Shown piece after piece: positions 40,236 to 53,600 of a stretch of DNA of 64,000 nucleotides. Numbering within the stretch: position 1 is the first letter of the stretch; each line of letters opens with the position of its first letter. The position numbers and the translations under genes are program-made. The stretch covers positions 1 through 64,000 of the forward strand of contig JAKUCV010005453.1 of the NCBI GenBank assembly GCA_028386065.3, read 5' to 3'. A model generated the notes under the pieces. The model saw only the letters and a list, made by a program, of their open reading frames with translations, was not told where the DNA came from and did not search any database. Origin of the DNA: Turnera subulata (Eukaryota; Streptophyta; Magnoliopsida; Malpighiales; Passifloraceae).

Positions 40236-41106
40236 CTCTTGATTCTATACTATTCTCCCTAAATTGGAAATCCTATTCTAATTCTCTTAATTTAATTTCC
40301 CACTCCCCTTCTTCCCTCCCTCCTCTTTTAATAATACCCTTTTTCCAAAAAAAAAAAAGTTATGGGCCCTCACACCTGGGCTTTTGATTTTGATTTTCTT
40401 CTCGGACTTTGATGGAAAGCTTTTGGGCAGCCCATTTCTATTTCTGGCCTTCACCGACTTTGTAAAAAACCAGACAAATAAATATATAAGTAAATTAATA
40501 AAATCAAAAAACTGCGCAAAATGTCATTTCTCTAAATTTTGCATCTCTCTCATCATCATACTAAATTAATGGAAAAATGATTCACCCCCTCCTCCATAGT
40601 ATCTTGACTAAGAAGCAAGTTCATATGAAAGAAATCTCATTCTTAATTGCTTCCATTATAATAATACCCAATAATAATAGTAGTAGAACAAAACAAACCA
40701 TCTCAAGTTCTCAACTCCTTTATTCACAACGTTAACAGAAAGAATAACTACAAACACTCCTCATCAAAAAAAAAAAACTACAAACACTCATTCAAGCTCA
40801 CATAGTACACCAAATCCAAAACCCACAACTCCAAAACCAACTAAAAGAAACAACCAGATGGAGAGAATACTAACAGTACATCCTGAGCATATATATATAA
40901 TGACATTTGACATTCCTGGATCGACAGGGAGGGATTGTAACCACTAGTACTACAGATACCTCCCTCTCTACTCTACTGGTCTCCCCCTTGAATTAATTTG
41001 TTCCAAGTCTGTTATCCCACCCAAAGGGCAATCTCAAGCCGCACACTACTACCCTAGAGTCTACAGTCCAGTTGGAAAAACAGCAGCTTTTGATTAGTTA
41101 GTTTGG
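40236..41106. other. Intergenic region between ALKBH2-like and C2-domain genes
   Basis: AT-rich. The left part carries the ALKBH2-like promoter and the right part the 3' untranslated region of the C2-domain gene. No other feature recognised. Confidence 0.4.
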
Positions 41107-42415
41107 TTAGTTATTATTATCGATCAATGTAAGCTTGAGTTCTATCTCCCCGGACTCCACATCACGCAGCCTCAACCACACCCTCTGTACCACTTCACCA
41201 CCCTCTATGCAACTAATAGAGCTCTCCTTGGCCAGACAATTATCACTGTCCGGAACAACTTTCCTCAGTATCGTCTCCCCTGCTGCTGCAGACACCTTCA
41301 CAATGTGCTTCAACCTCGCCGCCGACGCAATCGGCTGCAGGCTCAGCTCTGCATGTCCCATCTTGTCATCTGCCTTGAACCGGTCCTTGTCAAACACTTC
41401 CTGCTCCAACACACACACACACAGACACGCAAAAAAAATATCACCACACAATCTTATCATACATGCATACAGCACCTGCATTCTATACTAGTATTGTAAG
41501 GATAGTATCTCCCCCATGCATCTACTTTCTGCTCAATCTATATACAAAATCCTTGAACAAACTTATAAGGCAAATATCAAACCCTCATATATATATGCAA
41601 CAATTAATATGGCATTTGGTTTCAACTTTCAACCAATTTTGCAACTAATAAAGAACTAAGTGGGAACTAGTATAATACAAGAAATCTTTTTATGTAACCG
41701 TATCAACTGCTTCTGCCTCTCACTGAATTTCAAACAAACTTGCAATCCCATAACGACATGTCTGGAATCAGTACATACATTCAAACATTGGGGTCTAGTT
41801 GTTCAAATTAATTAGGCATCATCATAGTAAGTTGTTTTTGAAAAATATATTTTAAGCATATCTACCATAATTTTAAACATTAATTTATGGTTACCCTAGA
41901 CTAGATGCGTACATTTTGATTCAGAGTAGCTTTTAACACATGAATACAGTAAAAAGTATTATAGGCTGGGACTGGACTGCAAAATCTCAGACTTACCAGA
42001 TGAAGTACTCCAATAGGTTCAGCGAGGGAGAAACTCAGCTGCTCATTCCAAACTGGATTAAGGCAACTATTAATAACCTTGGTCTTTGCTGTCTGGTGCG
42101 CAATAGATTTACGACAAATTAGACCAGAAAACAGAGTTAGAACAACATTAACAATATCCTACATAATGATCTGGAAACAGAAGGAGAGAACCAGAAACTT
42201 CAGTTATCCGGTATTCCAAGCAATAGAAGAGCTAATTAAGTAAAGACAGGAATACTAGTATAATAAATAGTAAACGAGAAAGGAATAGGGATGGATGGGA
42301 GCACCTGATTGTGGAGCTTGAGCACCACATAAGGATCGCTGCTCTTGAAATCCCGGATAACCAATCGTTTACCTTGCACAACCGTCACTTTTAGCAATCC
42401 CAAAGGCTCTCCCAT
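41107..42415 (-). CDS. C2-domain ABA-related (CAR) family protein
   Basis: Three exons on the minus strand (42305-42415, 41997-42083, 41107-41400) encode 163 residues, the usual length of small plant C2 proteins of the CAR/GTPase-activating-protein group. A single C2 domain fills most of the protein: LGLLKVTVVQGKRLVIRDFK, SSDPYVVLKL, NPVWNEQLSFSLAEPIGVLH, then EVFDKDRFKADDKMGHAELS. The Asp residues in RDFKSSDPYV and the D.D.FKADD loop would bind calcium. KADDKMG followed by the extra C-terminal strand region (GGEVVQRVWLRLRDVESGEI) is characteristic of CAR proteins, which dock to membranes with calcium and bring PYR/PYL abscisic-acid receptors there. The ABA link is taken from the family, not shown here. 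Confidence 0.88.
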
Positions 42416-44613
42416 AATTCAACAGTAAAATCCCAACACAGAGCTTTTGAAAAAGAGCAACAACCACTGGGATTGGGAAGCACAAGGAATTCAGACAGAT
42501 TCTATCACAAACTCAAATCCCGAACTATATGTATATCAAGTTGAAGCGAAACCCAATATCTAAAGCTATAAATAGAAGAACAACACACCAATAACAAAAA
42601 CCAAGAAGAGGGAGAGTACTAGCAGAACAAGAAAAAAAATGCAATGAAAAGATACAAAAGACAAGAACCTGTAAGCAAACCCTCGAGAAAAAAAAAAGGG
42701 CCAAGCAAAAGCCATACCACATGCATACATATAATTCCTACGAATACATAAGAAGAGTGCAGAGACAGTAAAGAAGAGACAAGAGGGAGGACCTTCAATT
42801 TCTTCTGCTGAACAAGGGGAAATGGAGAAGAAGTACTGGCTCAGATGCTCCAGATCCCTACGAAGAATAGTATCTTGAACTGAACTGAAATGAACTGAAA
42901 AGAGACAGCTAGGTTGGTTCGCCGAAATTTAATCTTTGTCATTTATCCAGAAATGTAATGACGAGCGAGAGCAGGCTCACCAAAGCTTACCAAAATTAAA
43001 AAAAAGTTGTTCTCTTACACCATAAAAGTAGTAGCAAGACACACAGGAAGGGAACTAACTCACTTATTTAAGATTAACTGGTAAATCCTAGTTCATCTGT
43101 CAGTGGTCAAAAATCTTTTAATTTATTCTTTCACTTCTATATTCTCACAAACATAGCCTCTTCTTTTTCCTTGTTGGTGCCCTCGTCTTGATGCTGCCTT
43201 TATATTGTTGAATGAAAAGCAAAGAAAAGAAGTAAACTTAATTTGCCAAGTCTTAGCTATTAGAGTATTAGACGTACAGCAGGTGTTGATAAGAATTAAG
43301 ATTCACATGTTTGGCATTCATGAAGTGATGGGCGAATTGGAATTAGACCAACCCCATCTCCTATTTTATATTATTTCTTAGGCGAGACTGACCAAATCTG
43401 AGTTCACCACAGTTTAGTATTCGATTTATAAAGATTTGAGTTGATATTAAAATTTATGGAATTTTTCTAATTGCTAAGAAGCTGCCTTGCCCTTTGGGGA
43501 AAGTTTACCGTGCTTGTTGGTTACATCCGAGGAATTGGACCAGGCTGCCTCCTACTTTTACTTTTTTTAAAAAAAAATTTCAACTTCCCTCGGCTCCAGT
43601 AGTGTATAATGTATATTCTTCATTCCTTGTTTAAGTTGTTTACTACCTACCAACTATCCACAACAGTTAATGTGGACCGTCGCTGTTGCTTTTGAACACC
43701 AAGATACGGATCCACACTCTTTCCTTGTTTCTTCCTAGTTCATTACCTAGACTGATTAAGCTTCGGTCCCGTTTCGTTCTTTTTTCTTTCTTTAAAATAA
43801 AAAGAAAGAGGTTATGGGACATAAAAGGTAGTCCATGGAACACAAGTCAAATTAGTCTTAAAATTCCTTAATCCACTTTTCTGGGCCATTCGCAATATTG
43901 GTGTTTCGACCCTGTCGATCACCAACCGGATAAAATTACAAGACCTTTTGTATTTCTTCTGTTATGTCAGAAAAATCCAGAGGTCTACTTATATATATAA
44001 AGTACGCAAACCAGTCCATGAAAGCCAATTTGTGTCAAAGTTCTTCCGCCGATTTGATTTGACCAACTTTGCATGTACAATACATGTAATACATATTTCA
44101 CTCGGCCTATCTACTGCGTCAAAGGTATATGTCTAGCTACAAAGACATGGAACATAACAATTGAGGGAATGAAAACACAAATGGGCAAACTAAGTAGTCG
44201 CTTATTACGTTGATAGATGACAAATAATCAAAACATGAATACACTAGACATACAAACACTACCCCGGCTGTGACTGTACAAGTGGCCTATCTATATATCA
44301 TGAATCCCGGTGGTTAGAAACACTATACCAGCATGAACAGGCACCAATGTTGTCATCGCTACCACTACTCCAAGGCAATTACAGGAACCTAACATTCTTA
44401 CCTACAGGCGTGGGGAATGCCCACTGTAACTCTACATCCATATGTCACCAGGGAGGGATAAAAGTACTTCCAGAGATTTATTAGTGTGTCGACATAAATG
44501 GTTTCACCTTGTTTCGCCTCAGCCGGCTACACCATCCCAAAGCAGAAGACGCAAAATCTAACAAACTGCAGCGTTGTGAAGCATTCCCAGACTATGATCT
44601 ACACCTAAGCTGA
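42416..44613. other. Intergenic region between C2-domain and PDS5 genes
   Basis: It contains the leader and promoter of the C2-domain gene (left) and the 3' untranslated region of PDS5 (right, to about 44200). AT-rich; no other gene or clear repeat. Confidence 0.45.
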
Positions 44614-47600
44614 TTACCTCGCTCGTCTTGATGCGGATTTTGCTGCTTTTTGCTTCCATTTGCTCTGCAATTGACAGGAATAGACTTAGTCCTTAGGAAT
44701 TGATAAATTAAATACTCACAAACTAGAAGCAAAGGTAATGGTGATTACAAGAGGCTCATCGTCTGAGATTTCAGTATCTGATGCATCAGAATGACTTTTT
44801 GATTGCATGACAAGTCTCTTTGCATCTCCGGGAGGACTCCCAACTTTTCCATGTTGACTTCCTTCAGAATCTGATTCCGCTCTATCAGCTTCCTCTCTTA
44901 AGGCTTCGGTAGATTCATCAACTTTTTTGTCCTCAGAATGGGAGTCTTCCTCAGCATCACCCAGTTGAGCATCGTCCAGCTCTGTATCATCAGAAACTTC
45001 AGCCTTAGACTTGGATTTCGAATCTCTATCAGATACTTTTGAGCGAGTTGTGCTCTTCCCGGTGTCTTCTAGTTTTCCACTAGAAAGAGATGTAACTTCC
45101 TTGTCAGACTCATCCATGTCATTCAGGTCCTGTTTCGTCCTTCCATCATCTTCCTCTTGAGAATCACCTATGCAAAAATGAAGTGCAAACAGAACAACCA
45201 ATTAATAAAAACCCAGAGACATAATATTTGCATCCGGCTAACACAAGATCAAAAAATACAACAGATAAAGAAAATCTTGTGTCACGCGCAAACAACATGC
45301 TAAGCAAACTATAAAGACAATAGCGGAAAAGAAAAAGGAAAAAAAAAAGAGAATTCACGTTTATTATTTAAAAGTTTCTAATATACAGCATATGGTGGCC
45401 CCTGTAGAAATAAGCTTTAGACAGTCCATGTGTAAGAAGATCTTAAATCAAAATTATCATTGTGATGAACTTGAACTGGTAATTTACCTGATCTGATCTT
45501 ATCTCCTTTGGACGCCATGATGAGCTCAGGGCTCGACATGTCAGAGTCCTCTTTATCTTCTGTGCTCTTATCCACACGCTTCACATATTTCTTGGGAGTT
45601 CTTTTCCTCTTAACTCTATTAGTATAACAATTATTTAGTTTATAGCACTTAAAAAGAAAACCAACTTCGCGGGTGAAAAGTTTCATAAACTCACATTGTT
45701 ACTGACTTCTTATTCTGACGTAGACTACTTGAATTTCTGTTTTTCTGCACGGGTGACCTGCAGGACAACATATTTGGAAATAAAAATGAGAGGAGCAGAA
45801 CAAAAGAATATACCCAAGAACAAAAAAGAAAGTACCACATCAAGAGTATTCTTATAAGTAATCAATTTGATTTATATAATAAAAAAAGAGTAATCAATTT
45901 GATAAAGATGGCAATCTAAAAGCTTCCATATAAGGCAATTACTTACACAGTGCTAGCTGGTGTTCGTTTCAACGGGTTTGATTTCTGCGAGGGACAAAGG
46001 AAAAAGAGTAAACCCCTGCTTGTTTTTCTCGAAACAAATATTAGTTTGTTGAAATAAAGAACAGAAAAGAACCTTTGAGGACTTGCGACCATTGTCGATT
46101 AGCTCCCAACGCTCTTTCTCCAGGCGGAGAACTTCTACATCTCCATCATCATATAGTATCTACATCAAGCAACCAAAATTCGCAGAAATGAGCAACTCAT
46201 AATCTCGTAAAGCCCCAAGCAATCCAATGTTAGAAACTGCAGCGTACCACATGTTTGCCTTTGAGAGGATCATACGACTTAATCGTGCCTCCATAAAACC
46301 TGCCAATATTGCCAGTGCATTAGATCATCAAAGTATCTTTCCAAGCAATATAAAATCTCCTATTTGTTGGAAGAAAGGCCAAGGCCTTCGCAGTCACAGT
46401 GTTTCGCCTCCAAAGCTTGGAGACTAAGCCTATCAAATTGCCAAACAGTCTCCACCCTCGTAAGTGATTACTGTTCATGAGCCTATTGAATACCACAAAG
46501 AACAACCACACAGTAGTCTGTGTATGACAGGTGAGGAACAAATAAAGAAAAAGTTGAACCAGGAAAAGAAATAAGGTTAAGGGTCAGTCATGGGGAGAGT
46601 TGCCCTACATAGGGTGACAAGCACAACAGAGGGTGCAAGTAAAAACATATTGTTTGAAGTAAAAATACAAATAAAACTTGATTGCAGAAAGGGAAGGTTG
46701 CCTGAATCTCTGGTTTAACAAGACATTGACCTTTAATAAATCAAACTGAAGAGGTACTCACTTCTTATCCATGGGCCACCATACTTTTATTCTATGACCA
46801 ATTAGTTCTTCGACATCAATGCCACTGTCCTTTGTTGTACACTGGAAGCAAAAAAAAGAAGTGAGGCAAAAAGCATGAGAAGGGAAACTTCTTATGTCAA
46901 AATTAATGTAATTGGGAAAATAAGAGAAGAAAAGAGTACTCTGAGCCAGTAGACAAAACAGAGTATAGAACATAAATGAAGAAACAGGCATAAACAGATT
47001 CTAACTACATTGAGCTGCAACATTGTACTAAATCAAAATGAAGGGAGTAGCATCCATCAATTAGTAGCCGCAACACACAATTGCACACAGATTTGCACGT
47101 AATGCACAACCGCAGGTAAATGAGAAATCAAGATATGATCTAAAAAGAGAGGAGATGTCAACCTTTGCCAATCCCGCGATGCTTTTTCTTTTCCGTTTCT
47201 TTGCAGCTTCAGCCAAAGAATTTGTATCAATCTTATGAGTCTCCACCTGCATATCACACTTCCTTAAAGTCAAAATAAGATACCTACTAAAAATTAATGG
47301 CCACTACATAATAACAACCCCAAAAGGTAAAGTGACAGTTCACAAGCTGACCACCAAATTTTCTTGATCTGATACTCCAGCTACTTCATTCTCCTCAACA
47401 GCATCACTCTGACCAGAGGTCTTGGCACCATGCTTGGATTTGACACTTTTACTCTTTTGAATGCTGGATATCAAAAGGTCAGACTCAGTGCTTTCAGCCT
47501 CTTTCTCCATTGGCTTGGACTTCTTATCTTTTGATTCAGGGCTTAGCTCAGGGTCTGCAACTAAAGAAGCCTTCAGAGGGCTCTTGGGCAATCTGAAGGC

Positions 47601-50600
47601 ACTATGACCAGATGACGATCTTCGACGTTTAGGTATTGGAATGGATGTTACATCAGTATCTTTTCGTTTTTTCACATTTTGATGCTCTTGTTCTGATTTT
47701 GTTTTCTCCTTTGGAGAATGTTTGTGACCATTGCTCGACTCAAACTTACTAGATGATCCCAGATTATCCAAATTTATTTCCCTCACCATTTGCAAGATAT
47801 CAACATCCGTATCAGTATTTTTTACTTCAGGTGATAAGTGCTTGTTCTTTTTACCCTTCCCACTCTTCGTGCCCTGAGATTTTAATTGTTTTAGCATCTT
47901 GCCAAGAGGTACTTCATTTGCTTCTCCTTCACTGTCTTTTAGAACCTCATCCCCAGCAGCATTTGAATTAAGCTGATACTCGTTAAGAAAAGAGAACGAA
48001 AAGTTAGTGAAAGATGAAGCACCATATACCATGAACATTACTGCAAAACTAAGAGTTCTCTTGAGCAGTAGAGCAAACCAATTCATTAGTATCTAACTTG
48101 AGGGATCCAAAGTGAGCCAACACCTCTTCATCTGTAAGCCATATTTTCCCTTCAGATGGCTATCATAAGAGATAGTAGGGTTAGTAGCGTTTATAATTAA
48201 CCAATGAGTTACATATATGCTAAGCTTAAAGACATATAAGCGATTAAGTGTCAAAAGAATTGAGGTAGTGCAAAGACAATAGTAAAACAAAATTAAACTA
48301 AGCCACATCAAAGAATCAGCAACTATTCCTAGTCCATGAGTTCAATACAGTCAAGAAGCAATAAAGCAAGAAAAGTTTGTAGTAGCAGAAGTACCAAAGA
48401 ATCGTCCCCTTTGATCTTTGCATAAGCTTTATACAGTGTTGGAGGCAGGGAAATTGAAGAAGTCAGGCTTTGTAGATCCTCTTTTGGAGCTAATCGCTTG
48501 ATAATTGACAACCCAAGTTCAGAGATAGCATGTGAATTCTGTGCAGACAAGATATCACCTATAAAATTGGTATTCTTCTCTTTTCCCCATCTTAATGGAG
48601 TTTCACAATTACGCACGAAAGTACAATAAGTAGACAGTAAAGACATTTTTTCACAACCTTTGACTTTGCTGCTTCAACAATATCGTCTGAGCACTTAATA
48701 CTTGAAAAGATCGAAACTATAGTGGAAATGCTCTCCTTCTCCTTGGTCGCAGCTACTTCAGACTTGGGATCTTCATCTTTATTGACCAGCATAGACAGAA
48801 CCAAGTATAATTGCCTGAAATAGAGGATAGTACCAATTTAGTCCCTTCAGCCAACTACTTGATTGAATCCAGGCACTTCATTTTATCATAACAAATAAAG
48901 GGCATGACACAATCAATGGTGCAAATAAAGATACCTGTATATAGGCTCAAATAATTTCAAATCCTTGTTTTCATCAACATTAGGGCATGATTGATGTGCA
49001 AGAGTATGCACCAAGTATGGAAGAATAAATTCAGGATAGGCTGGTATTGAAATTCCATCACTTGGAACAGGAAGATGTCGGGCCTTTGCTTGGAAATGCA
49101 TTTGAATAATATCAGCAAGGTTCTGCTTCTCCTGCCATTCAAGGATACAAAATTAAACGGACCAAACTTTATAAATTCGACGATGATATTAAACATGACA
49201 TGCCACTCTTTCTTGTCAAAAACACTAGTAACCATGAGAAATCAGGAATAGTATCTGCACCTCTTCAAATTCATGGGGTTTAGATCCTGTTAGACCAAAT
49301 ACAAATGAACATGCATACTTGGCATCCAGAAGGCGGTCCTTTATGTATTGATGAACTTTGTTCAGAAATAGCTTCCTAGCTTGTGGGAAAGCAATCTACA
49401 AGAACCGAGAGAAAATAAGTTAAGAGAAACAAGATTACCAATCAATTACCAGTAAAACTCCCAAAAGAAAAAAAAATAAAAAGAAAAAGGCAGATGTTTA
49501 TGAGTAAATTTAGAAAGGGTTCAACCTCCGGTGTTCTTAAGGTTAAGTGGAAAACATCAACAGGTATCTTATGATCCCATTGCTTCGATAGACGGAGAAC
49601 TGCCTTTGCAGCAGCAAGCCTCAAATGTGCCTTATCTACTGAACTGCAGAAATGCAGACAATTTTACATGAGAACAGACCTCATAATACTAAGAAAAGCA
49701 ATAATGTAGACATAATCCCATGAAAATGAATCCAATACCTCGATTTTACATCCTTTGATATTTCTCCAAATGTAAGTATGTTTCTCAGCATTTCAAAAAC
49801 ATGATCAATACCAGGACGTAATTGTGCATCCTTAACAGGCAAGTAACTCTTGACTAATGTCTTGATCCCATATATCTGCAGAAAATTTTAGCTGTGTAAA
49901 TGGAATGCATTGCAAAAGGAGTTGCTAGGGTATCACATTCATATAGATGAAAGATAAAACATCTTATGGAGGGTATTGCTACAAAGAAACATTCATAGTA
50001 ATCATGCAATGTTTAAAAGCATCAAGAAGAAAAGAGAAGCTCTTAACTAGCCAACCTTAAGTAAACAAATTTCACTTCTATCGTCCCAACGCACTTTTTT
50101 CTTGTTTTCAGCCTTCTGCAACAATGAAGCACACTTAATCATAAGACCAACACATAATAATGTTTTAGATGCGACATTTCACAAGTACAGATAATCTTCG
50201 GGCCATACACTACTGCATTCCATAATGTTGCTTCTGATGAATTTTTCTATTTCACTCTCTCTAGTTTCAAAAACAGGCATTGCAGTCTGAGCTATGCATC
50301 CCAGAGATTGTAGCACAGCAGGCAACTGTGTCTTCTCCTCCAGCATGTCCACAAGTCTCTGCAAATTGATCAATCAACATCAAATTTTAGTTACGACAAG
50401 TGCAGAAGAGTGGGCATTGCAACACTTGAATTTCAATCTTATGCTTAGAATTACAGTTCAAACCTTGTATAAAACGGAAAGGGACTTGAGCCCATCATCC
50501 TTTGTTATTGCTGCCAGAGCATGCACAGCGTACTTGGCCTGTCTTCGACTACCTTCTAAACAGAGTCTCTCCAACATAAGATCAATTGAGCTGCAAGCCA

Positions 50601-53600
50601 ACAATGATACGATGGTGTGAACATAAATACTGCGAGCAGGCTCTACTAAATATTTCCATCAGACTCACCTTGATGACACTGCCAGTTGTTCTCGGATTGT
50701 GCCACCAGCTTTTGCCAAAACATTCAAAGCACCTTCTTTTATTATTTCAGTTTCATCTTTGAGAAGATTAACCAATTCTTCTTCAGACCCACTAAGCAGC
50801 AACGGACTAAAACGTGCAACAGTCTGAAATTTCATAATAACATTACAGATAAACCAATGAATTAAATTGGCAGCGAAGGGCACATGATGCTGTGCACGGT
50901 ATAGCAGGCAGGCTTAACACTCGAACTACAGCATGAAAGAATACTAACAATAAAAGAACCTTTACTGCATACAATTCGACAGTACGAATATTTTCAAAGT
51001 TATGTGGTTGCACCAAATACAAAGCAATGAGCAAAAGAAAAAAAAAGATTGTACACAGCTGTAGATGAATAGCTCATCACATATGTGAGAATGGCATGGA
51101 CTTACCACCAGTAAATCCATGCATGATCGAGTTAATGGTTCATTTCCAGCCAAGTTGTGAGTCACAGCATCCGAAAGAATCACTTTTACATTTTCCTCGT
51201 TGAAAAGTAGATAAGAACACTTCATGGAGAGATTGCCTAGAAATTCATACAGTCTGTGTTTCTCACCAAGTATTTTGAGCAAATCACCCTGCCACATCAG
51301 AAAGTTTAACCGATAAAAATTTCCACAAAGTATCCAGCATGCACTTCCTCTTAGTTTATAAGAGGTATGCACGAACAGGAATACAGTAACATTTATTTTA
51401 ACCTTTTAAGTATCAGTGCTTAGTTTAGTCAGTTTTAACTGATCCATATTTGATTAATCGGTCAATTTCCTTTAAAAAGAAAAAAAAAAAGTAGCAGAAT
51501 AGCAGGACTGATGATTGTCATTGTCGGCAACCTTAATAGAGTTACATGCGTGATGTGAAGTCCAAAAGTATGCCACATTGGAAATAGTATTATATTGATG
51601 GTAGGAAATGGTTGTTATTGGTGAAGACATAATTTGCAGAAATATCATGTATGAAACTTGAAGTCTTCCGCTCCAGTAACATTTAATTTCAAAAAAGAAA
51701 AACTTTGAATTCCTGAATTGAAATATTAATGGCGTATGCACACATTATCTAATATTTGCCACCAGTTTCTTAATGCTTACCCGAAAAATACAAGCTTGTT
51801 GGAAGTTGGTGTTTGGGTCAAGTAGATTTGTAAGAATCTTCCAGATATTGGCATCTTTCAACTGATCAAGTATCTGAAAATTTTCCTCAGCCTTTGTAGG
51901 CTCTGCAAACGATCGGGACATAATCCGGAAGCAAAACTGAACCTTTTTCTGGACTTCTGGATTGTCACCTTCCTGCATTTAGATGGTAATTGCTAACTTT
52001 CATTTACCTTCTCTTAATTGGATCCTTCTAATCTAGATGCCAGTATCTTCAAAGTTAACAAACCTGATGCAATTGTCTAAGTGATAGATATCTCTGCATC
52101 TCTTGCTGTAACCTGCAATCCAAGAGAAAATGCCATGCAATTCATTATACAACCCATCAAATACAGAAACTGATTGGCTAAGGTTTATCACAAAGAAGCT
52201 GGAGTTCACTGAAATCGAAAGCAACCGACGTCGCTGTACCTTTGCTTCTGTTCCAGCATCTTCTCAAGTGCTTTCACTTCAACTTTGTCAAATAAAGAAA
52301 ATGCCCGCACCCAGTGTTGAGTTCTATCTTTAACCGAGAAAGCACTAGGGAACAAGGATTCACAAAGAACAGACTCAATTGTATCTGATCTGCAGAAGAG
52401 ATTACCATGTGAGATCAGATCCACATAAAAAGGTGAAAGTGAAGTCTCCAATTCGCATTACATAAACTTGACCATTTAGTGCACAAACTATTATATTATT
52501 CAGCATAAAGGGTAGGAAACCCTCAGTTATAATAGGTTAAAAGTTTACAGAAAGATGTTTCAGTCTCAATGGCACAAGTAGCAAGGAGAAATAATAATTA
52601 GAAACAAAAGTGATATGGAATGTACTAAGATGCCGTACCTGAAGTCTTTGTCATACAAACATCTCAATATCTTCCCAGGAATCCAATCAAATTCACTGGA
52701 AATGATTGAACCATCCGTGGACTTCTCGCAATAGACCCTAAACACCTCAGCCAATCTCTCCATAGTGTATCTTTTAACGATCAGCTGGAAAAAAGATTTG
52801 GAATGCATGAATTCCAGCAATATGACAAGAGAGAAAACAACAAGGCCGGCATAGAAACAAGGAAATAGATGCATACTGATTTGTCTCGAAGACGCTCTGC
52901 AAGCAATTTTATGGTTTCAACAGAAATGGAATTTGGGGCGTGACATGCTACATCACAGATGACATCAACAACTTGCTTACGCACATTCTCATCATAGTCC
53001 AACAATCGGTCACAGAGAGCAGCTGGAAATAAAAAGCTAGATCAAAATTTGAAGTAAATCACAAGCAAAAATTTGCAAAATTACACTTACAGATGATTTG
53101 AGGAGTCTCGGCTCTGGAAGGATTAGACAACAGACAACTTTTGACTTGTTGAAGCACTGACATTCGAACAGCAACTACCCTATCTGTCAACCTTTTTAAA
53201 AATTCAGAAAAGATTGGCTGGAATGCTTCTGTTATGACAGATTCTGACAGAGCAAATAGATCTCCAACCAACCTAACTGCTTTTAACCGAGTGTCTAGCT
53301 GATCGGTCTGCAAACGTTAAAAAGTGCATGATGAGAAGTTGCTTATCAAATTGCAGTAAGTTATGGGCTTAACAGGGAGGTAGCCAAAGTTACAAAATGT
53401 GTATGCATGACTTTGACCACCAAATAGCAATAAATGTAACCGAGATGTTAAAAAGTAACTAGAACTAGAGTGAAACAAATCCGGAAATGTATGTCATTCA
53501 ATACATAATTACCAGCAACTCTCCAGTGAGGTATGGAACAACGCCTGATAGGATCTGAGGAGCACAGCGGTAAATATCAAAAATGACTTCATGGTAGTCA

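Noticed and set aside
39756..40242. Plus-strand ORFs opposite the ALKBH2-like exon 1
   Set aside because: Antisense shadows of a real exon, rich in Pro/Ser owing to GGA repeats on the other strand.
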